From assembly GCA_026770025.1 (NCBI GenBank), contig JAMXDE010000012.1, positions 372,001 through 436,000 on the forward strand: DNA of 64,000 nucleotides. Reading direction: 5' to 3'. A program made the translations under genes and the position numbers. The stretch comes from Craspedostauros australis (lineage: Eukaryota > Bacillariophyta > Bacillariophyceae > Mastogloiales > Achnanthaceae). The notes below the pieces were generated by a model. That model did no database searches, had not been told where the DNA came from, and saw only the letters and a program-made list of their open reading frames with translations. Shown here piece by piece: positions 56,968-64,000 of the stretch. Every line of letters starts with the position of its first letter. Positions within the stretch are counted from its first letter, which is position 1.

Positions 56968-59421
56968 ATGAGCGAGAACGAGGGTGACTCAGATGACGAG
57001 CGCATGAAGGAGATGATGGAGAACTGGACGAGAGAGCAATCGTCCGACGAGTCCGACGATGATTCTGACGATGAGTCTGACGACGACGACGACGACGATG
57101 CCGCGGATGCAGGGGACGACGCCGACGGGGACGGCGATGGCGATGGCGATGGAGACGGCGAGGGAGAAGCAGCCGAGGGCAGCGGCGAAAAGAAGAAGAA
57201 GAAGAAAGACAAGAAGAAAAAGAAGAAGAAGGACAAGAAGAAGAAGAAAGAAAAGAAAAAGAAGAAGGACAAGAAGAAAAAGAGCAAGAAGAAGGACAGG
57301 AAGGAGAAGAAGAAGAAGCGCAAGAACCGTGCCAAGGCCGCAGCCGAAGGAGGGGACGAGGAGCAGGAGGCCGGCAGCGGAGAGGATGAACCCAAGCACG
57401 AGACCATCATTGAGATCCCCGAGGAGGTGGCCAAGGAGATGCCAGACCGTTCGGCCCCTGCAAAGACCAGCGATGGCGGCGACGACGATGACGACGACGA
57501 TGAGGAGGAGAACTCTGAGGACGCCAGAATGAAGGAGCTGCTGGAGACCTGGGACAACGAGGATGACTCCGACGACTCGCTCTCCAGCGACGACAGCGAC
57601 GACGAGGATGAAAATGACGAATATGCGGGAGGATCGGGCAACAAGATAGACCTGCCAGACAACACCGTGGACCACATCATCTTGGCAGCCCCGGACTTCC
57701 AGGAGGCCCTGCAGGAATTCGAAAACATGACCGGCATCAAGCCACAGTCCGTCGGCGCGCTTCGGGGGTTGGGCACCAAATGCGCGCGCGTGGGTCTCGA
57801 CAACAATGTGTACATCGAGATCATCGCCCCGGATCCGAAGAATTCAGGACCGGTTGGGGAAGTGCTCGCAGATCTCGAAGAGGGCATGCTGCTCCCGTTC
57901 CAGTTTGCCATCCGCGGCCGGGACCTTTCCGACATGAAGGATGACTATGTCCCCAACGACCTCGGCTGGGAACCTGATCACATTTCCATGTTCGGCACCA
58001 ACTCCGACGGCTCCCCCAAGAAGTGGGAGATGCTCTACATGCACGGTCACAACATCGGAGGCTGCGTCCCCTTCTACATCGACTGGCACAACAGCGACCA
58101 CCCCACGACCAAGATCCCAGAGGTGGGAGGCCTCAAATCACTCGTCGTCCGAGCGCCAGGGGGGCACAAGGCTCACGAACTGTTAAAGAGCGTCCCCGGC
58201 TTGACGGTGGAAGTTGGCGAGCCGTTCTTGGAGTTTTCATTCGGAAGCCCAGAGGGAACGATCACCTTCTCCGGCGACGCGCCATCAGGCGTCACCTTCC
58301 CAGGTTTCGGCAACGACGATGACGACGATGTTGGTGCCGACGGCACTGCCCAATTCCCAGGAATGGTAAGCGCGAACCACGAGGACGAGATACTTACTGC
58401 CGACCCCTTCCTTCGATGATATACCATACAGTTGCCTGCCAGTGTCTGCCAGTATCGGCCAGTGTCTGCCAATGCCTGGTGCATCGAGTTTCATGTTGGG
58501 GTTGGGAGCTGTATTGGGCTTCGCCCACAGATTTGTTCACAGATCCCAGACTGCTCTTGTCCATGATGTACATGATGAAACTGCACGTTCATGCCTCCCG
58601 TCATCTAATCCAACATACTTGGTCTGCTCTACTCTACTCCGTCCATTGATTCACATTCCCCCATCTCCATTTGGCATGGTGGTACGATGCACGATGGTAC
58701 CACGTCATCCAATACTCTGGCATATGGATTACTTGCAATTGATCATCCTCTGTTGCCCAACAGCCTGAGCTGCTACCAACATCGACAACAAAGAACGGCA
58801 GCGTAAGTTCAAAAGGTCGTGTGAAAAGTGTTGTGCCATTCCCTTTTCAAATCAAATGACGACGTGGTCGCGATTACGTCCTGGTGTGACAATATGCACC
58901 TCGAGCAGCGTGCTTGAGCGTGCTTGTTTGTTGAAGCAAGCCATGGAATACACACAACATGCAAGCAACAGTAGCAACAACGCTCACCTACTCTCCTCAT
59001 CTCCTGTCTCAACACGTTTCTCCATCATTTGACTCACACTAATTACATTGCATTTCTACAGGACGATGATAATGGCGACGATGACGATGACGACGACGAC
59101 GATGACGACGATGACGATGATGATGAGAGCGCCGATGGTAGCGACGACGACAGTGCCGATGACAGCGATGACGAGGTAAGTTGACGCGATCTCAACGATG
59201 AATCTCCAAAGCTTGACAATCGAAGCACAGCTTTGCCAATAGCCATGCCTGCTATTGTTATTGGATGAATCGATCGCGCATCGTGACAACTGCTTTGATA
59301 TGCTTTATCTTACGTACTTTGGTGCCAAATTTCAATGCCTTCATTTCTCTTGCCGTTCATAACCCACAACACAATGCGGCACGCGTCCACAACCATCACC
59401 ATGTTCGAGCAGGATGACTGA
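56968..59421 (+). CDS. Glyoxalase-like domain protein with acidic and poly-Lys tracts, four exons
   Basis: Exons 56968-58365, 58764-58802, 59062-59175 and 59413-59421; introns of 398, 259 and 237 nt, all phase 0 (GTAAGC or GTAAGT, CAG acceptors); 519 residues. Residues 1-72 are acidic; about 73-121 is a Lys-rich block; 150-225 is acidic again. A glyoxalase-like (vicinal oxygen chelate fold) domain spans about 233-440, starting VDHIILAAPDFQEALQEFEN, then GTKCARVGLDNNVYIEIIAP. The His of VDHI and the Glu of YIEII fall where such domains bind metal. The tail has a 13-codon exon (PELLPTSTTKNGS), a 38-codon almost pure Asp exon, and a final exon Asp-Asp-stop. The last exon is inferred only from a CAG acceptor in phase. 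Substrate unknown. A start at 56698 would add 90 residues. The pattern of charged tracts suggests a nuclear or nucleolar protein, which is inference. Confidence 0.75.
57187..57333 (+). repeat. AAG-rich purine tract encoding poly-Lys
   Basis: About 147 bases of almost pure purine on the coding strand, (AAG)n with interspersed GAC, giving KKKKDKKKK-type repeats in the glyoxalase-like protein. Confidence 0.85.
59062..59158 (+). repeat. GAC/GAT microsatellite exon encoding poly-Asp
   Basis: Nearly the whole third exon of the glyoxalase-like gene is (GAY)n, encoding more than twelve consecutive Asp residues. Confidence 0.85.
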
Positions 59422-60496
59422 ACGCCATGAGAAAACAGCATGCTCTTCTCTGAAGTATTCCAGAGTGATTCAAACCGCATCGAACCAGATTCCCTTTGCG
59501 CAAGCGCCTGTTCACATTGCAGCACTCTCTAGAGTAGATGGCTGGTGGACGAACAAGAGAGGAATTGTGCTCTCCCAAAAACACACGGGGGATTCCTTGT
59601 ATGTGGCAGGCGGACTGCTCGTATTGAAGGGATTACATACAGTCCTTTATAGCGAAGTAACCAAGCTTGTTGCCCATACCATGCTCATGACTCCCTCCGC
59701 TTCAGCAATGTAGTAGAACACCCCCTTGCGAGTATTGCGTCATGCGTCTCCATGTAGCGAGGCAGCGAAAGACGCAACGACTCCTTGTCTTGGTTTCCTT
59801 TTCTTGCGATTCTATTCCATTCCATTCAGTTCCACTCCATCATGCTCTTCCGGATTAATCGAGGACTCCACCAGGACGCCCCCGTCTGAACAGTGCAATG
59901 GCCTCCCGCATCTGATCTCCTCTGCATCGCCATCTTCGATGTGCATCCACTTGCGTCGGCATCTCGAAAGATCACAACTAGTCGAATGTACGTACTTCAC
60001 GAGATGGCGCGGATGGCACGAACACAAACAGAACCAAATGGAAGCCGAAAGAAGATGAGGGTAGACTATCGAAGCTAGAAAACAGTACGACTCAAAGGAA
60101 CAAACACGTTTGGTACAAAAAGAAACACGATCGTGATGTCTCAACGCCACCAACCACAACAACTGTGGTGACCACACAAACCACATCATCATCATTGGAA
60201 ATCTCTTCCCATGGCGTGGTGTCATCATCAACCCACAAGATCACCACAACAACATTGAAGAGGAACTGAGAAAGGTCAGAGAGCAGCAGGGAATGCCAAA
60301 GAAAAGAGTTCCAATCTTCAAACACCACACCACAATCTTAGTCACATACGAGTACATCAGAGCACGATCGCTCGTGCACGTTGACATTGGCGCCAGATCG
60401 GTAGCAGATAACACCAATCGTAAAAAGAGCATCACAGGCGGTGTCATCATTGAAAGACGGTGGCGGCATTGATTTCGCTGACAACCTTGGTCGACG
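59422..60496. other. Intergenic region before NEMF
   Basis: 1.07 kb. 3' flank of the glyoxalase-like gene, then from about 60110 a C/A-rich leader (CCAACCACAACAACTG; ACCACACAAACCACATC) of the NEMF gene. No gene is supported. Confidence 0.5.
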
Positions 60497-63400
60497 ATGG
60501 CTCCAGAGTGTGATGCAGCGCCGGTTGCGGCCTCCAAGCAAGCCGGACAAACTGGAGGTCGAAAGTCACAGCAGCAACAGCAGCAGCAACAACAACAGGA
60601 CAAGCAGAAGCAACAGCAGAAAAAACAGAAGCACAAGACGAAGGTCCGATTCGATGGTTTGGACGTTGCGGCCATGGTGTCATATTGGAAACGCGTTGCC
60701 TTGGGACGACGCGTGGTCAATATCTACAATGGTTCCAACGGTGACACTTACATATTCAAGCTGGAAAAGCAACGTGGTAACGCTGTTGGAGACGCAAGCG
60801 CACCTGTTGCTTCTACATCCAAACAACTGCAGTTAGCTTCCGGTGGCAACATGATCGAAGGCAGTAATGCTGCCAACAATGCTGGAAATGACGCTCAAAC
60901 TGAGAAGGACGACGATGCCAATCAGCACCTGCTGCTCCTCGTCGAGAGTGGAGTTCGTTTCCATGCGACCACGAGACAGTCCTTTGCTGGGACCATGCCG
61001 ACCCCATTCTGCGCCAAGCTGCGCAAGCATTTACGAGGCTTGCGATTGGAGCAGGTGCAGCAGCTGGGAAACTACGACCGTGTCGTCAACCTCATCTTCG
61101 GAAGCGGCGATGCCCAGCGTCACTCGCTCATTTTGGAGTTCTATGCACGTGGCAACATCATCCTCACCAATTCCAAGTACGAAATCTTGTCGCTTCTGCG
61201 TGGTCATGAATACTCCGGCAGCACCAGCAACACCAAAGGTGCCGATGGTGGCACGGCGAATCAAAGTGACCAAGGCGACACTGCAGCACAGAAGAAGAAG
61301 AATGGCACCGAAGACGCCGCAACCAACAAAAAGAGCGCAAGCAACGGAGACCAGAGCGCGACGGATGGTCAAAGAGTTCAGGTTCGCGTTGGACATGTCT
61401 ACCCCATCACATACGCGACCACCACAGCCGTCAACTCCAATAGCAGCAGCAGCAGCAGCAGCAGCACCACCACCACCAACATCAATGAAGGTGATCTTGA
61501 CGAAGCTGTAACCTCCAAAGACGAAACTAATTCCGATTCTACCTTGCTTGCCGCGAAAGAACCTCAACAGTGGTATCAGCGTATCATTGAAGACGAACAG
61601 AAATGGCACGACGCCGCGAATTCGTCTGCCAATGGCAACAAGGGAAAGAAGAAGGGAAAAGGAAAGAACAAGAATGGCAACGACAATCTCAAGTGGTACC
61701 TCATGAAGCCAACGTCCGGCGTCACACATTACGGACCATCCTTGCTGGACCATTGCATTGCTATCTTTCAGAACAAGCATCGCGACTCAATCGACAACGC
61801 TGAAGAAAACAGCAATGTCAAGGGGACGCAGAATTCAATACATCCATCGCAGATGAGCTCAAGTGATTGGAAGCAGTTGCAAACCACATTGCAGGAGGAG
61901 GGCGATCGGGTGCTGGGCAAGCTGCAGCAGCAGGACTCGAAGGGTTACATCATCTACCAACCACGGGAACCAGCAGCCGGCAATGACAAGGACGGAAGGA
62001 AAGATTCCAACAAGAAGGATGGAGAGGAGGATGTCAAACTGGCACCATCCGAATTCGATGACAAGTACCTCGTGGAATTCCAGCCCCATTTGCTACATCA
62101 GCATCAAACAGGCGCCACCGGCAACGGTCTCCAATACATCGAGTACCCCAGATTCAACGACGCCGTCGATGCTTTCTTCTCACACATTCAGAACCAGCTC
62201 AACCTGCAGCGCGCTCAAACGCAGCAGGCGCAGGCCCAGCAGAGATTGGAGAAGATTCAGAACGATCAGCAGCAGCGCATTCGGAACCTCTTGCGACAAC
62301 AGGATCAGCTCAAGTACCAAGCAATGGCCGTCGAACAAAATTCGGAGATGGTCGATCATGCCCTGCAGGTCATCAACTCGGCGTTGAACTCGGGAATGGA
62401 TTGGACGCAGCTGCAGGAGTACGTTACCCTCGAGCAGGAGCAGAACCAAAACCCCATCGCATTGCTCATCCACAAGCTCCAACTGGAGCAGGATTGCATG
62501 GTACTTCGCTTGCCTGTCCAACACAACGGCGCTGAAGGCAGCAGTGACAGCGACAAAAACGATGGCCATGACGGCGGTGACAGTGAGAAGACACTGGATG
62601 TGACTGTCTCGCTGAAGGAAAGCGCGTTTGGCAATTCGAGTTCCCTGTTTGCGAAGTACCGCGCCAGCAAGGACAAATTCCAAAAGACGATGGAGGCATC
62701 AGAGAAGGCGTTGCAAGCCGCTGAGGAGACAGCACGACGTCAACTGGCTGAAGCGCAGAAACGGACCCAAAGTCTGTCCTCAAATGTTGCCCTCATACGG
62801 AAGCCCATGTGGTTTGAGAAATTCCATTGGTTCATCACAAGCGATAACTATCTGGTGATTGCCGGAAAAGATGCACAACAGAATGAGCAGCTCGTCAAAC
62901 GGTATCTGCGAACCGGCGATGCCTACCTCCACGCAGATGTGCATGGTGCGGCGTCCTGCATCCTGCGTGCCAAACGGTACCGCGATACAAGCACGGGCAG
63001 GACCAAACCCTTGCCATTGTCTGATCAGGCATTGCGAGAGGCGGGCAACTTCACCATCTGCAAATCATCGGCCTGGAAGTCGCGCATGGTGACATCCGCG
63101 TGGTGGGTGGAATCGCACCAGGTCAGCAAGACGGCACCGACTGGTGAGTACTTGGTGGTTGGTTCCTTCATGATCCGCGGGAAGAAAAACTTCCTGCCTC
63201 CATCGACTTTGGAGATGGGCCTGGCCGTCCTCTTTCGGCTGGGCGACGATGAAAGCATCGCTCGTCACAAGAATGAACGCCGTGATTTTGCGCTTTTGGC
63301 CAAGGAACAAGAAGAGGAAGAGGCTTTGTTCCTGCAGGATAATCATGACAAGCCCAAACAACAGTCCGGGAAGCAGAGAGCGAGAAATCCAGCAGCAGCA

Positions 63401-64000
63401 GCAGCAACCGCCGCTAATGATAATGTCGATGATGGTGACGACGATGATGACATGAGCGTACATGACATCTCTGAGCTGCGGCCAACCCAAAATGCTTCTG
63501 CGAACACAAGCAGCAGCAACGAGCAAACGAAAACGGACATGACTGAACCGCAACCCAACAGCACTGCAGATGCAGGAAGTACATGGACACAGGACGGTCA
63601 GAACGATAGGATAGCAGCGACTACGAACAACATGCCAACAGCAGGTGCAACGGATGAGGACAAGGCAACAGCGGTTTTCACTGCCGACGAAAAGGCCTCA
63701 GGAGAATCCAAAACGGCAACAAAGCCGAAGAAGGGACTCTCCGTCAAAGAACGCAAGCTGATCAAGAAGCACGGATCGTTGGAGGCTGCTGCGAAGGCAG
63801 AGGAGGAACGAACTCGCGCGGAAGAAGCCAGAAAACTCCGGCAACAAGCCAACTCGAAGTCCGGCAAGAAGCAACAGATTTCGGATGTCGATTCCGTATC
63901 AACTAATCGATCAGCAAGCACTGCCAACACCAGCAACAGCAAGCGCGGCAAGAAGGCCAAGATGAAGAAGATGATGAGAAAGTACGCTGATCAAGATGAC
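60497..64000 (+). CDS. NEMF: NEMF/Rqc2/Tae2 ribosome quality control factor, 3' end beyond the window
   Basis: Binds stalled 60S ribosome-nascent chain-tRNA complexes, recruits the Listerin/Ltn1 ligase and directs C-terminal (CAT) tailing. The frame is open without a break from the ATG at 60497 to the right edge (1168 codons shown). After a Gln/Lys-rich N-terminal extension (1-45) comes the NFACT-N domain (about 48-240: RFDGLDVAAMVSYWKRVALG; HLLLLVESGVRFHATT; PFCAKLRKHLRGLRL; GNYDRVVNLIFG; YARGNIILTN), with low-complexity inserts at 75-115 and 245-335. A coiled-coil region follows (about 550-640). The NFACT-R domain is at about 772-900 (WFEKFHWFITSDNYLVIAGK; YLHADVHGAASCIL; CKSSAWKSRMVTSAWWVES; KTAPTGEYLVVGSFMIRGKK). 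The Asp of GLDV and Asp of YDRVV align with residues conserved in Rqc2. A charged tail and probably NFACT-C run off the edge. Confidence 0.93.
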   Translation, partial: MAPECDAAPVAASKQAGQTGGRKSQQQQQQQQQQDKQKQQQKKQKHKTKVRFDGLDVAAMVSYWKRVALGRRVVNIYNGSNGDTYIFKLEKQRGNAVGDASAPVASTSKQLQLASGGNMIEGSNAANNAGNDAQTEKDDDANQHLLLLVESGVRFHATTRQSFAGTMPTPFCAKLRKHLRGLRLEQVQQLGNYDRVVNLIFGSGDAQRHSLILEFYARGNIILTNSKYEILSLLRGHEYSGSTSNTKGADGGTANQSDQGDTAAQKKKNGTEDAATNKKSASNGDQSATDGQRVQVRVGHVYPITYATTTAVNSNSSSSSSSSTTTTNINEGDLDEAVTSKDETNSDSTLLAAKEPQQWYQRIIEDEQKWHDAANSSANGNKGKKKGKGKNKNGNDNLKWYLMKPTSGVTHYGPSLLDHCIAIFQNKHRDSIDNAEENSNVKGTQNSIHPSQMSSSDWKQLQTTLQEEGDRVLGKLQQQDSKGYIIYQPREPAAGNDKDGRKDSNKKDGEEDVKLAPSEFDDKYLVEFQPHLLHQHQTGATGNGLQYIEYPRFNDAVDAFFSHIQNQLNLQRAQTQQAQAQQRLEKIQNDQQQRIRNLLRQQDQLKYQAMAVEQNSEMVDHALQVINSALNSGMDWTQLQEYVTLEQEQNQNPIALLIHKLQLEQDCMVLRLPVQHNGAEGSSDSDKNDGHDGGDSEKTLDVTVSLKESAFGNSSSLFAKYRASKDKFQKTMEASEKALQAAEETARRQLAEAQKRTQSLSSNVALIRKPMWFEKFHWFITSDNYLVIAGKDAQQNEQLVKRYLRTGDAYLHADVHGAASCILRAKRYRDTSTGRTKPLPLSDQALREAGNFTICKSSAWKSRMVTSAWWVESHQVSKTAPTGEYLVVGSFMIRGKKNFLPPSTLEMGLAVLFRLGDDESIARHKNERRDFALLAKEQEEEEALFLQDNHDKPKQQSGKQRARNPAAAAATAANDNVDDGDDDDDMSVHDISELRPTQNASANTSSSNEQTKTDMTEPQPNSTADAGSTWTQDGQNDRIAATTNNMPTAGATDEDKATAVFTADEKASGESKTATKPKKGLSVKERKLIKKHGSLEAAAKAEEERTRAEEARKLRQQANSKSGKKQQISDVDSVSTNRSASTANTSNSKRGKKAKMKKMMRKYADQDD
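61439..61484 (+). repeat. AGC/ACC microsatellite encoding poly-Ser/Thr in NEMF
   Basis: Trinucleotide run giving a Ser tract then a Thr tract within the low-complexity insert of NEMF. Confidence 0.75.

Noticed and set aside
56829..57935. 368-codon minus-strand open frame rich in Ser and Phe
   Set aside because: Antisense of the acidic and poly-Lys tracts of the glyoxalase-like gene (GAC/GAT and AAG read backwards).

Overview
This window is nuclear DNA from a eukaryotic alga with a complex (secondary) plastid, most likely a stramenopile (heterokont), possibly a diatom. Three things point there. The genes carry spliceosomal GT-AG introns of about 200-800 nt. A phytoene synthase begins with a signal peptide followed directly by a heterokont-style 'ASAFAP-like' cleavage motif (..SAATG^FVCP..), the signature of import into a plastid behind four membranes. 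A second protein, an Hsp70, also has a signal peptide but ends like a cytosolic Hsp70. The species cannot be fixed from the sequence. No virus-like, transposon-like, CRISPR or rRNA sequence was recognised, and no tRNA was recognised by eye.

Layout. Seventeen protein genes are supported; two run off the ends. Left to right: delta-COP (minus, 5' end only); an R-SNARE with a longin domain (plus); splicing factor SF3A1 (minus); a bromodomain/NET protein with three copies of an unnamed module (plus); an orphan coiled-coil protein (plus); an MFSD8/CLN7-like transporter and a chloroquine-resistance-transporter-like protein in tandem (plus); a PPR protein (minus); Mediator MED31 (plus); a kinesin-14 type motor (minus); UFD1 (plus); phytoene synthase (minus); a six-exon myosin with IQ motifs and a PH-like tail (plus); cytochrome c1 (plus); a signal-peptide Hsp70 (plus); a glyoxalase-like protein embedded in acidic and lysine repeats (plus); and NEMF/Rqc2 (plus, open at the right edge).

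Most genes were reconstructed by splicing by eye: exon ends were chosen where the donor/acceptor phase matched and the joined protein continued a known family. Almost all acceptors are CAG; donors are mainly GTAAGT, GTGAGT and GTACGT. Starts are supported by C/A-rich 'CAACA' leaders in front of most ATGs. The 3' flanks are marked by repeated GAGTAC/GTACTC words. The genes form no operon-like pathway, but many concern membrane traffic and proteostasis (delta-COP, R-SNARE, UFD1, Hsp70, NEMF, two vacuolar-type transporters) and motility (kinesin, myosin).

The most interesting observations are the triplicated module in the bromodomain protein, the signal-peptide Hsp70 with an EEVD-like tail (periplastidal candidate), the R-SNARE whose central Arg is Asn, the myosin tail, and the glyoxalase-like gene ending in a 9-nt exon.
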